Part shown: one piece after another, positions 55,693 through 63,868 of the stretch
Layout: every line of letters starts with the position of its first letter
Numbering within the stretch: position 1 is the stretch's first letter
DNA from: Camelimonas abortus
GTDB lineage: Bacteria > Pseudomonadota > Alphaproteobacteria > Rhizobiales > Beijerinckiaceae
DNA: 64,000 nucleotides
Direction: 5' to 3' (one strand)
Assembly (NCBI RefSeq): GCF_042647165.1
Contig: NZ_JBHRUV010000046.1
Notes under the pieces: generated by a model
Seen by the model: only the letters and a program-made list of their open reading frames with translations
Databases searched by the model: none
What the model was told of the DNA's origin: nothing
Program-made: the position numbers and the translations under genes

Positions 55693-55710
55693 TGCGCCGC
55701 CTGCGGCGCA
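55693..55710 (+). other. Hairpin after the binding-protein gene
   Basis: TGCGCCGC (55693-55700), CT, GCGGCGCA (55703-55710), just behind the stop codon and without a T run. It may protect the mRNA or reduce read-through into the dehydrogenase genes. Confidence 0.4.
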
Positions 55711-55867
55711 TGCCGGGGGCGCCGCCGCGCCCTGGTTCCAGGGCGGACGGATTGCGCATAAATGTGCGGGTCGCCTGCAGGGGCGGCCCGCCTCGCCTGC
55801 GGGCCGGCGCCGCCGGCGCGCCGCGACGGTCGTGGTCCGCCGGACATGCACAGGGGGGAGCCTGGGG

Positions 55868-57079
55868 ATGAACATTGAATTCGGGCCGGAACTGGAAGAA
55901 TTCCGGCGGGAAGTCGCTGAATTTCTGGACACCGCGCCGACGCCGGAGATCCGCGAGGCGGGCCGCAAGACCACCAGCGTCTTCGCCCCGTTCGAGCAGG
56001 TGATGGCCTGGCACCGGATCCTGTACCGGAAGGGCTGGGTGGCCCCGGCCTGGCCGAAGGAGTATGGCGGCGCCGGCTGGAGCGTCGCGCAGCGCTATAT
56101 TTTCGCCGAGGAGTACCGCAAACGCGGCCTGCCGCCGCTGCTGCCCAACGGCCTTGTCATGGTCGGGCCGCTGCTGATCGAGCTGGGCTCCGAGGAGCAG
56201 AAGAGGAAATACCTGCCCGGCATCCTCTCCGGCGACGACTACTGGACCCAGGGCTATTCCGAGCCCAACGCCGGCTCCGACCTCGCCTCGCTGCAGTGCT
56301 TCGCGGAGTCTGACGGCGACGACTACGTCATCAACGGCCAGAAGATCTGGACCACCCTGGCCCACAAGGCCAACCGCATGTTCATGCTGGTGCGCACCAG
56401 CCGCGCCGGCAAGAAGCAGGAGGGCATCACCTTCCTGCTGCTGGACCGCACCGACTATCCGGGCATGGAGATCCGGCCGATCATCGGTCTCGACGGCTTC
56501 CCGGAGCAGTGCGAGGTGTTCTTCAACAACGTGCGCGTGCCCAGGGCCAACCGCGTCGGCGCCGAGAACGACGGCTGGACCGTGGCCAAGCACCTGCTGA
56601 AACACGAGCGCGGCGGCTCCGCCGCGTCGCCCGGCCTGCTGCGCTCCATCGCCGAAATCCGCGCCGCGGCGGCGCGCACGCCGTCGCCGTTCGGGGGCGT
56701 TCTGGCCGACGACCCGGCCTTCATCCGCGACCTCGGCGAGCTGGAGGCTGACGTGCTTTCCTGCCAGCACTTCGAGAAGCTGGTGATCAGCGGCCACCCC
56801 ATGGGGACGGACGCCGCCTGTCCTTCCATGAACAAGATCATGAGCTCGGAGCTGACCCAGCGCGTGTCGGTGATGATGACGCGCGTTTCCGGCATCGAGA
56901 CCGTGCCGCTGCAGCTGGAGGCGCTGACCGTGGGTTCGGGCGTGGCCCCGCTGGGCGACGACTTCGACCTCATCGCCATGCCCTATTACCTGAACTCCCG
57001 CGCCACCACGATCTACGCCGGCACGAACGAGGTGCAGCGCGACCTGGTCGCCCGCGCCGTTCTGGCGGCGAACCGCTGA
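55868..57079 (+). CDS. Acyl-CoA dehydrogenase, large-subunit type
   Basis: A 403-residue FAD-dependent acyl-CoA dehydrogenase. The flavin/substrate motif YSEPNAGSDLASL and GQKIWTTLAHKANRMFMLVRT are in the middle domain, and TTIYAGTNEVQRDLVARAVL is near the C-terminus. In that last motif the residue corresponding to the catalytic Glu of medium-chain enzymes (YEGT) is Ala384, so the base must come from another position, as in several related families. It resembles the large subunit of paired dehydrogenases such as PimC/PimD (pimeloyl-CoA). It is 12 bases from the second dehydrogenase. Start chosen at the ATG behind GGGGGAG. Confidence 0.9.
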   Translation: MNIEFGPELEEFRREVAEFLDTAPTPEIREAGRKTTSVFAPFEQVMAWHRILYRKGWVAPAWPKEYGGAGWSVAQRYIFAEEYRKRGLPPLLPNGLVMVGPLLIELGSEEQKRKYLPGILSGDDYWTQGYSEPNAGSDLASLQCFAESDGDDYVINGQKIWTTLAHKANRMFMLVRTSRAGKKQEGITFLLLDRTDYPGMEIRPIIGLDGFPEQCEVFFNNVRVPRANRVGAENDGWTVAKHLLKHERGGSAASPGLLRSIAEIRAAAARTPSPFGGVLADDPAFIRDLGELEADVLSCQHFEKLVISGHPMGTDAACPSMNKIMSSELTQRVSVMMTRVSGIETVPLQLEALTVGSGVAPLGDDFDLIAMPYYLNSRATTIYAGTNEVQRDLVARAVLAANR

Positions 57080-57091
57080 GGAGCGTCAGCC

Positions 57092-58204
57092 ATGGATTTC
57101 AGCTTTACCGAAGAACAGGTGATGCTCCGCGACGGCGTGAAGCGTTTCCTTGAGAAGAACTGCGACTTCGAGGCGCGCAAGGCGCTGCTGCGCTCAGGCG
57201 CGCCATGGTCGGCGCAGGCGTGGAAGGCGCTGGGCGAGATGGGGGTGCTGTCGCTGCCGTTTCCGGAGGAGGCCGGCGGCATGGGCGGTTCGGCCGTTGA
57301 CCTCGTGCCGGTGGCGGAGGTCTGCGGCGAACACATCGCCGTGGAGCCGTGGCCGTTCACCCAGGTTCTGGCGGGCGGTCTGCTGGTCCGCGCCGGCGCC
57401 GGCGGGCGCGTGGCGCAGGTCGCCGCCGGCGGGCTGGTCGCCGCCTGCGCCTGGGACGAGGGGCGGGGCCTCGCCGCGCCGGCGCAGGTCGCCATGCCGG
57501 CCACGGCCGACGGCGACGCCCTGGTCCTGAACGGCGGGAAGCGCCTCGTCATCGCCGGCGCCGAGGCCGGGCTGCTGGTGGCGGCGGTCCGCCATGCCGG
57601 CGCGCCGGGCGAGAAGGCCGGCCTCGCCCTGGTCGCGGTTGATCCGGCGGCGCCCGGCGTCAGCATCACGCCGTTCCGCACGCAATGCGGCCGCAGCGCC
57701 GCCCATGTGCGCTTCGACGGCGTGCGCGTGGAGGCGGCCGGCGTGCTGTCGCGCGACGCCCACGACCTGCTCGCCGCGGCGTTCGCCGACACGATCCTGG
57801 TCCTCGCCGCCGAGACCGTGGGGGCCATGGGCGCGCTGCTGCGCGTCACGGCCGCCTACGCCAACACCCGCCGGCAGTTCGGCGCGCCCATCGGCACGTT
57901 CCAGGCGGTGGCGCACCGCCTCGCCGACATGAAGGTGGCGCACGCCAAGGCGTATGCGACGCTGCTGTACGTCACCGCCCTGATGGAGTCCGGTCTGGCC
58001 ACGGCGCGCGACGTCTCGGTGCTGAAGGCCCAGGTCAGCCGCTGGGGCCGCTTCGTCGGCGAGGCGGCGGTCCAGACCCATGGCGGCGTCGGCATGACCG
58101 ACGAGCTGTGCGTCGGCCACTACCTGAAGCGGATTCTCGCCTTCGAGGCGATGTTCGGCGCGCCGGACTACCACTTCCGCGTCATCGGCCAGGCCGCCGC
58201 CTGA
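57092..58204 (+). CDS. Acyl-CoA dehydrogenase, small-subunit type
   Basis: A 370-residue second member of the acyl-CoA dehydrogenase family. The N-terminal helical domain FSFTEEQVMLRDGVKRFLEKN and the C-terminal part with YANTRRQFGAPIGTFQAVAHRLADM and QTHGGVGMTDELCVGHYLKR are clear. The middle domain is degenerate and Ala-rich. This is the pattern of the small subunit in two-gene dehydrogenases (PimD-like, or the heteromeric FadE pairs of actinobacteria). Close spacing to the preceding gene supports a complex. The acyl-CoA substrate cannot be told from the sequence. Confidence 0.9.
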   Translation: MDFSFTEEQVMLRDGVKRFLEKNCDFEARKALLRSGAPWSAQAWKALGEMGVLSLPFPEEAGGMGGSAVDLVPVAEVCGEHIAVEPWPFTQVLAGGLLVRAGAGGRVAQVAAGGLVAACAWDEGRGLAAPAQVAMPATADGDALVLNGGKRLVIAGAEAGLLVAAVRHAGAPGEKAGLALVAVDPAAPGVSITPFRTQCGRSAAHVRFDGVRVEAAGVLSRDAHDLLAAAFADTILVLAAETVGAMGALLRVTAAYANTRRQFGAPIGTFQAVAHRLADMKVAHAKAYATLLYVTALMESGLATARDVSVLKAQVSRWGRFVGEAAVQTHGGVGMTDELCVGHYLKRILAFEAMFGAPDYHFRVIGQAAA

Positions 58205-58305
58205 GGCGGCCCGGCGATTCTGGCCCGAGGCTCCGGGCGGCGACGCGCCGCCGGTGGATATCGCGCCCGCCGTCATGCTCTGGCCTTGCGGCGGGCGTCG
58301 GTATA

Positions 58306-58322
58306 TCCACGGTAAGCGTGGA
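58306..58322 (+). other. Hairpin in the lolC leader
   Basis: TCCACG-GTAAG-CGTGGA, a 6-bp stem and 5-base loop, 58 bp before the lolC ATG and just after TATATC. Too short and without a T run to be a terminator; its role is unknown. Confidence 0.3.
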
Positions 58323-58380
58323 CACGCGACCGGACCCCGGCCCGCCGACGGGCCGGATCTCCCCACGGAGCCAATCGCCC

Positions 58381-59697
58381 ATGACCAGCCCTGCAAGCGG
58401 ACCGGAACAGGAGAGGCTGGCCCCGCCGCCCGCCAGCGCCGGCACGCGGCCCTTCGCCGCCTTCGAATGGCTGGTGGCCGGCCGCTACCTGCGCGCCCGG
58501 CGGCGGGAAGGGTTCATTTCGGTCATCGCCGGCTTCTCCTTCCTTGGCGTCATGCTGGGCGTCGCCACGCTGATCGTGGTGATGTCGGTGATGAACGGCT
58601 TCCGCCAGGAGCTGCTGGACAAGATTCTCGGCGTCAACGGCCACATTTTCCTGCAGGCCATCGACCGGCCGCTGGACGACTACCGCGACCTCACCCGCAG
58701 GCTCGACGCCATGAAGGGCGTGAAATTCGCCCTGCCGCTGGTGGAGGGCCAGGCGCTGGCTTCCTCCAAGGCCGGCCCCTCCAGCGGCGTGCTGGTGCGC
58801 GGCGCGCGCGGCGAGGACCTGCGCAAGGTGGACTTCATCGCCCGCAACATTCGCGAGGGTTCGCTTGAGGATTTCGACGGCCGCGAGGGCGTGGCCATCG
58901 GCAGCCGCCTCGCCATGAATCTTGGCGTGCACGCCGGCGACTCCATCACCCTGGTGGCGCCGCAGGGGGCTTCGACCCCCTTCGGCACGGCGCCGCGCAT
59001 CAAGACCTATCCGGTGACGGCGGTGTTCGAGATCGGCATGTCCGAGTTCGACACCGGCTTCGTGTTCATGCCGCTGGCCGAGGCCCAGGCCTATTTCAAC
59101 CGCGGCGACGAGGTGAGCGTCATCGAGGTGTTCCTCGCCAACGCCGACGACGTCGACCGGGTGCGCGCCGACATCGAGGACAACATCGGCCGGCCGCTGA
59201 TGATCACCGACTGGCGCGTGCGCAACCAGACCTTCTTCAACGCCCTGCAGGTGGAGCGCAACGTGATGTTCCTCATCCTGCTGCTGATCGTGCTGGTGGC
59301 GGCGCTCAACATCGTCTCCGGCCTGATCATGCTGGTGAAGGACAAGGCCCAGGACATCGCCATCCTGCGCACCATGGGCGTGACGCGCGGGGCGGTGATG
59401 CGCATCTTCCTCATCACCGGCGCCGCCATCGGCGTGGTGGGCACCACGCTGGGGGCGATCCTCGGCGTCGTGCTGGCGGCCAACGTCGAGGCCATCCGCA
59501 CCTTCCTCAACCGGCTGCTCAACGCCAACCTGTTCCCGGCGGAGCTGTACTTCCTCAGCCGGCTGCCGTCGGTGATCGATCCGGTGGAGGTGGCGGTCAT
59601 CGTCATCACCGCCTTCGCGCTGTCGCTGCTGGCGACGCTGTATCCGAGCTGGCGCGCCGCCCGGCTCGATCCTGTCGAAACCCTGCGTTACGGCTGA
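58381..59697 (+). CDS. lolC: Lipoprotein-releasing ABC transporter permease LolC/LolE
   Basis: The inner-membrane permease that extracts lipoproteins and hands them to LolA. The 438-residue product has one N-terminal helix (about residues 43-65, ISVIAGFSFLGVMLGVATLIV), a periplasmic MacB-like core, and three C-terminal helices from about residue 290. FEWLVAGRYLRARRREGFISV and ILRTMGVTRGAVMRIFLITGA are hallmarks. As in many alphaproteobacteria a single LolC-type gene precedes lolD, so it probably acts as a homodimer (LolF-like). The start follows CGGAG. Confidence 0.94.
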   Translation: MTSPASGPEQERLAPPPASAGTRPFAAFEWLVAGRYLRARRREGFISVIAGFSFLGVMLGVATLIVVMSVMNGFRQELLDKILGVNGHIFLQAIDRPLDDYRDLTRRLDAMKGVKFALPLVEGQALASSKAGPSSGVLVRGARGEDLRKVDFIARNIREGSLEDFDGREGVAIGSRLAMNLGVHAGDSITLVAPQGASTPFGTAPRIKTYPVTAVFEIGMSEFDTGFVFMPLAEAQAYFNRGDEVSVIEVFLANADDVDRVRADIEDNIGRPLMITDWRVRNQTFFNALQVERNVMFLILLLIVLVAALNIVSGLIMLVKDKAQDIAILRTMGVTRGAVMRIFLITGAAIGVVGTTLGAILGVVLAANVEAIRTFLNRLLNANLFPAELYFLSRLPSVIDPVEVAVIVITAFALSLLATLYPSWRAARLDPVETLRYG

Positions 59698-59713
59698 CCG
59701 GGAGCCGCCCCAC

Positions 59714-60445
59714 ATGAGCGAACCGCCTGCGCTTTACCTCACGGGCATCCGCCGCAGCTACCGCCAGGGCGAGCGATCGCTGCACATCCTGCGCGACGCC
59801 GGGCTGGCCATCTGGCCCGGAGAGATCGTCGCGCTGGTGGCGCCTTCCGGCACCGGCAAGTCGACGCTGCTGCACGTGGCCGGCCTGCTGGAGAAGCCGG
59901 ACGCCGGCGAGATCTATGTGGGCGGCGCGCCCACCTCGCGCCTTGACGACGCCGGCCGCACGGCGCTGCGCCGCACCAGCATCGGCTTCGTCTACCAGTC
60001 GCATCACCTGCTGCCCGAATTTTCGGCGCTGGAGAACGTGACGCTGCCGCAGCTGGTCTGCGGCCTCGGCAGGAAGGAGGCGGAGCGCCGGGCCAGGGAA
60101 CTGCTCGGCTTCCTCGGCCTTGGCCACCGGCTGGACCACCGCCCGGCGGAAATGTCCGGCGGCGAGCAGCAGCGCGTCGCCATCGCCCGCGCCGTGGCCA
60201 ACGCGCCCCATGTGCTGCTGGCCGACGAGCCAACCGGCAACCTCGATCCGGAGACCGCCGAACATGTCTTCGGAACGCTGGTGACGCTGGTGCGCGCCAC
60301 GGGGCTTGCGGCGCTGGTCGCCACGCATAACCTTTCGCTGGCGGCGCGCATGGACAGGCGTCTGACCCTGCTTGACGGCAGGGTCGTGGACGTGGATGAA
60401 GCTGCGGCGCATCAGGCGATTCCCGGCGGAGCGCCCGCGGGCTGA
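59714..60445 (+). CDS. lolD: Lipoprotein-releasing ABC transporter ATP-binding protein LolD
   Basis: The ATPase that powers LolC. The 243-residue product has Walker A in VAPSGTGKSTLLHVAG, the Q loop in FVYQSHHLLPEFSALENV, the ABC signature MSGGEQQRVAIARA, Walker B in VLLADEPTGNLDPE and the switch His in VATHNLSLAARMD. It follows lolC after 16 bases with GGGAG in front of the ATG. In many related genomes dnaE follows; here a polyamine-type transporter follows instead. Confidence 0.95.
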   Translation: MSEPPALYLTGIRRSYRQGERSLHILRDAGLAIWPGEIVALVAPSGTGKSTLLHVAGLLEKPDAGEIYVGGAPTSRLDDAGRTALRRTSIGFVYQSHHLLPEFSALENVTLPQLVCGLGRKEAERRARELLGFLGLGHRLDHRPAEMSGGEQQRVAIARAVANAPHVLLADEPTGNLDPETAEHVFGTLVTLVRATGLAALVATHNLSLAARMDRRLTLLDGRVVDVDEAAAHQAIPGGAPAG

Positions 60446-60548
60446 CGGCTCCAGCGGCGGCCGTTCCGCGACGGGCCTGGGCGACGCGCGCCGCGCGCCC
60501 GGGCAGGGCGCATCAGCGCGGGAAACGCATGGAGCGGGGGCGCGCAGC

Positions 60549-61766
60549 ATGACGCGGGCGCAGGGTTCACAGGCAGCAGCGGCGCCGGCGCCGCGACCGG
60601 CGCGGCGGCCGGCCGGCAAGCCGGGCAGGGCCGGACTCGGCGCCGTGCGGCGCGACTTCGCTCCCTGGGCCGATCCGGCGGCGCGGCCGCTGATCCGCTT
60701 CGAGGGCGTGCGCAAGAGTTTCGGCGCCAGCGTCGCCATTCACCGCCTCGACCTGTCCGTCTACCGCGGCGAGTTCTTCTGCCTGCTCGGCCCCTCCGGC
60801 TGCGGCAAGAGCACGCTGATGCGCATGCTGGCCGGCTTCGAGCAGCCGGACGCGGGGCGCATTCTCATCGACGGCGTCGACCAGGCGGACATCCCGCCGC
60901 ACCGCCGGCCGGTGAACATGATGTTCCAGAGCTACGCCCTGTTCCCGCACATGACGGTGGAGCAGAACATCGCCTTCGGCCTGCGCCAGCAGGGCCTGCC
61001 GAAGGCGCAGATCCGGGCGCGGGTGGAGGAGATGCTGGCCATGACGCAGCTGGAGCCGCTGGCGCGGCGCCGGCCGCACCAGCTCTCCGGCGGCCAGCGC
61101 CAGCGCGTCGCCCTGGCGCGGGCGCTGGCCCGCCGGCCCGAGGTGCTGCTGCTGGACGAGCCGCTCGGCGCCCTCGACAGGAAGCTGCGCGAGGAGACCC
61201 AGTTCGAGCTGATGGACATACAGGAGCGGCTGGGCGCCACCTTCCTGGTCGTCACCCACGACCAGGAGGAGGCCATGACCATGGCCGACCGCATCGCGGT
61301 GATGGACCACGGCCGCATCGTGCAGCTGGACACGCCGGCGCGCATCTATGAAGAGCCGGCCAGCCGGCATGTCGCCGGCTTCATCGGCGACGTCAACCTG
61401 CTGGAGGGCGTGGTCCGCGGCCGCGACGGCGGCCTGTGGCGCATTGACTGCGGCGCCGCCGGCCCTGTCAGCGTCGCCTCGGAGCTGGAGCTGTCGCCGG
61501 GGCAGGAGGTGGCGGTGGCGGTGCGCCCCGAGAAGATCCGCCTCGACCGCGTCGCCCCGCCGGACGCGGTGAACGTCATGGCCGGCGTGGTGTGGGACAT
61601 TGGCTATCTCGGCGACTGGACCACCTATGTGCTGCGCCTGCCGGGCGGCGACACGCTGAAGGCCTCGCGCGCCAACGTCTCGCGCCATGTGGCCGATCCG
61701 CTCACCTGGGAGGAGACCGTCTGCGCCAGCTTCGCGCCGGACGCCGCGGTCATCCTCACCAGCTGA
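60549..61766 (+). CDS. potA: Spermidine/putrescine-type ABC transporter ATP-binding protein
   Basis: The ATPase of a polyamine-class importer, 405 residues. Residues up to about 45 are an Ala/Pro/Arg-rich extension. Then come IRFEGVRKSFGASVAI, Walker A LGPSGCGKSTLMRMLAG, FQSYALFPHMTVEQNIAFGL, the signature LSGGQRQRVALARAL, Walker B VLLLDEPLGALDRKL, and a C-terminal TOBE domain (VRPEKIRLD). FQSYALFPHM and the overall length favour PotA/PotG over maltose-type ATPases. GGAG lies upstream of the ATG at 60549. It starts the three-gene set for ATPase and two permeases. The actual substrate is not proven. Confidence 0.88.
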   Translation: MTRAQGSQAAAAPAPRPARRPAGKPGRAGLGAVRRDFAPWADPAARPLIRFEGVRKSFGASVAIHRLDLSVYRGEFFCLLGPSGCGKSTLMRMLAGFEQPDAGRILIDGVDQADIPPHRRPVNMMFQSYALFPHMTVEQNIAFGLRQQGLPKAQIRARVEEMLAMTQLEPLARRRPHQLSGGQRQRVALARALARRPEVLLLDEPLGALDRKLREETQFELMDIQERLGATFLVVTHDQEEAMTMADRIAVMDHGRIVQLDTPARIYEEPASRHVAGFIGDVNLLEGVVRGRDGGLWRIDCGAAGPVSVASELELSPGQEVAVAVRPEKIRLDRVAPPDAVNVMAGVVWDIGYLGDWTTYVLRLPGGDTLKASRANVSRHVADPLTWEETVCASFAPDAAVILTS

Positions 61767-61867
61767 TCCACCGCCGAGGGGAGGCGTCCGCCCATGCCGG
61801 TCCTGCTCCGCCACGCTCCGTCGCGCCGCCCGGCCGCCGCCGCGCGCCGCGGCCGCCAGGGAGGCGC

Positions 61868-62785
61868 ATGATGCGCCGGCGCGGGTGGCGCGCGCCCGGA
61901 AGCGGCCGTCTGGTCCAGCTGGCGCCGGCGGCGTGGCTGGCGCTGTTCTTTCTCGTTCCCTTCGTCCTGACGCTGCGCATCAGCCTGTCCGCGCCGGCCA
62001 CGGCGCAGCCGCCCTACCGGCCGGTGATCGACTGGAGCGAAGGCCTCTCCGGCGTGCTGGCCGCCGTGCGGGAGCTGGAAGCCGGGAATTACCTGACGCT
62101 GCTTGAGGACCCGCTTTACGCCAGCGCGCTGTTCACCTCGCTGGGTTACGCCGCGGCGGCCACGGCGCTGCTTCTTCTGGCCGGCTATCCCGTCGCCCTT
62201 GCCCTGGCGCGCCAGCCGGCCGGCCGGCGCGAGGCGCTGCTCCTGCTGGTGATGCTGCCGTTCTGGACCAGCTTCCTGATCCGCGTCTACGCCTGGATCG
62301 GCATTCTCAAGCCGGAGGGGCTGCTCAACGCCGCCCTGCAGGGCCTCGGGCTGGCCGACGCGCCGCTGCAGATCATGAACACCGGCTGGGCGGTGATGAT
62401 CGGCCTCGTCTATTCCTACCTGCCGTTCATGGTGCTGCCGCTTTACGCCACGCTCTCGAAGCTGGACGCAAGCCTGCTGGAGGCGGCCCAGGATCTCGGC
62501 GCCACGCCGCTGCGCGCGTTCTGGAGCGTCACCCTGCCGCTGTCTGCCCCCGGCGTGGCGGCGGGGGCGCTGCTGTGCTTCATCCCGATGATGGGCGAGT
62601 TCGTCATTCCCGACCTGCTCGGCGGCTCGGACACGCTGATGATCGGCCGCACGCTGTGGAGCGAGTTCTTCAGCAACCGCGACTGGCCGCTGGCTTCGGC
62701 CATCGCCGTGGCGCTGCTGGTCATCCTGCTGGCGCCGATCATCGTCTGGCGGCGGCTGGAGGAGCGGGTGGAGGGCAGGTCATGA
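61868..62785 (+). CDS. potB: Spermidine/putrescine-type ABC transporter permease (PotB/PotH)
   Basis: A 305-residue inner-membrane permease with about six helices. The EAA loop that contacts the ATPase reads LLEAAQDLGATPLRAFWSVTLP, and LPFWTSFLIRVYAWIGIL and EFVIPDLLGGSDTLMIG are typical of PotB/PotH. Two adjacent ATG codons (61868 and 61871) follow AGGGAGG; either may be used. It overlaps the next gene by four bases (ATGA). Confidence 0.9.
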   Translation: MMRRRGWRAPGSGRLVQLAPAAWLALFFLVPFVLTLRISLSAPATAQPPYRPVIDWSEGLSGVLAAVRELEAGNYLTLLEDPLYASALFTSLGYAAAATALLLLAGYPVALALARQPAGRREALLLLVMLPFWTSFLIRVYAWIGILKPEGLLNAALQGLGLADAPLQIMNTGWAVMIGLVYSYLPFMVLPLYATLSKLDASLLEAAQDLGATPLRAFWSVTLPLSAPGVAAGALLCFIPMMGEFVIPDLLGGSDTLMIGRTLWSEFFSNRDWPLASAIAVALLVILLAPIIVWRRLEERVEGRS

Positions 62786-63573
62786 GCCGCTCCCGCCGCC
62801 TGTCCGACATGCTGGCGCTTGGCGCGGGCCTGGCGTTTCTCTACGCCCCCATCGTCATCCTGGTGCTGTGGTCGTTCAACAGCTCGCGGCTGGTGACGGT
62901 GTGGGGCGGCTTCTCGCTGCGCTGGTACGCGGCGCTGTTCCGCAACGGGCCGCTGATGGAGGCGGCGTGGACCAGCATCCGCATCGCCTTCGTTTCCGCC
63001 ACCCTGGCCACCATTCTCGGGGCCATGGCGGCGCTGACGCTGGTCCGCCGCGGTCCGTTTCTCGGCCGCACGCTGTTCACCGGCATGGCCTACGCCCCGA
63101 TGGTCATGCCGGAGGTGATGACGGGCCTGGCGCTGCTGCTGCTGTTCGTGGGGCTGGGCGTGGACCGCGGCTTCTGGACGGTGGTGATCGCCCACACCAC
63201 CGTGGCCATGTGCTTCGCCACGGTGGTGATCCGGGCGCGGCTGGCGGACTTCGACCAGTCGCTGGAGGAGGCGGCCATGGACCTTGGCTGTCCGCCGTGG
63301 CGCACGTTTTTCGTCATCACCCTGCCGCTGGTCGCCCCGTCGCTGGCGGCGGCGTTCCTGCTGGCCTTCACCATCTCCATGGACGACCTGGTGATCGCCA
63401 GCTTCGTCTCCGGCCCCGGCTCCACCACGTTGCCCATGCGCATTTACAGCCAGGTGCGACTGGGCGTGACGCCGGAGATCAACGCCGCCTGCACGGTGCT
63501 GATCGCGCTGGTGGCGGCGGGCCTGGGCGGCGCCTTCCTGCTGGGGCGCCGCGGCCGGACGCGTGACGCCTGA
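62782..63573 (+). CDS. potC: Spermidine/putrescine-type ABC transporter permease (PotC/PotI)
   Basis: A 263-residue permease with six predicted helices. Hallmarks are LYAPIVILVLWSFNSSR, AYAPMVMPEVMTGLALLLLF, the EAA loop LEEAAMDLGCPPWRTFFVITLP and FTISMDDLVIASFVSGPGS. It is translationally coupled to the preceding permease gene. The binding protein (PotD/PotF) that should complete the importer is not found in the window; it may lie elsewhere. Confidence 0.9.
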   Translation: MSRSRRLSDMLALGAGLAFLYAPIVILVLWSFNSSRLVTVWGGFSLRWYAALFRNGPLMEAAWTSIRIAFVSATLATILGAMAALTLVRRGPFLGRTLFTGMAYAPMVMPEVMTGLALLLLFVGLGVDRGFWTVVIAHTTVAMCFATVVIRARLADFDQSLEEAAMDLGCPPWRTFFVITLPLVAPSLAAAFLLAFTISMDDLVIASFVSGPGSTTLPMRIYSQVRLGVTPEINAACTVLIALVAAGLGGAFLLGRRGRTRDA

Positions 63574-63868
63574 GCCGTCTCCCCCTTCCTTGCGTCCATC
63601 AGCGCCGGACCTGTGAATCGCCCGCCGCGCGCGGGCGCTGTTGCATGCGGCCGGGCCTGTCGCGGCGGGCGTCGGTCATGTTGCGTATTTTCCGGATGTT
63701 CCCGGAGTGGCGCGAGTCGGTGCTTCCGTTGTCTTCCAGTTGACTGCGGCGACTGCATAATTGTCAGGTCCTGGTACGAAGAATAGTTTATGAGAGATAT
63801 TGATGAATACATAATATATGACAATATTGGTCATGGCAGAATCGGTTGATTCAGCGTGAGGTGTCGGC
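63574..63868. other. AT-rich intergenic stretch near the right edge
   Basis: From about 63725 to 63845 the sequence is strikingly AT-rich, unlike anything else in the window. It holds TTGTCA-N17-TAGTTT (63755-63783 approximately), a possible promoter, and an inverted repeat ATGAC-N7-GTCAT at 63818-63834 with the inner palindrome CAATATTG. Frames on the minus strand through this part look accidental. A 7-bp hairpin CGCCCGC/GCGGGCG lies at 63619-63637. Confidence 0.5.
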
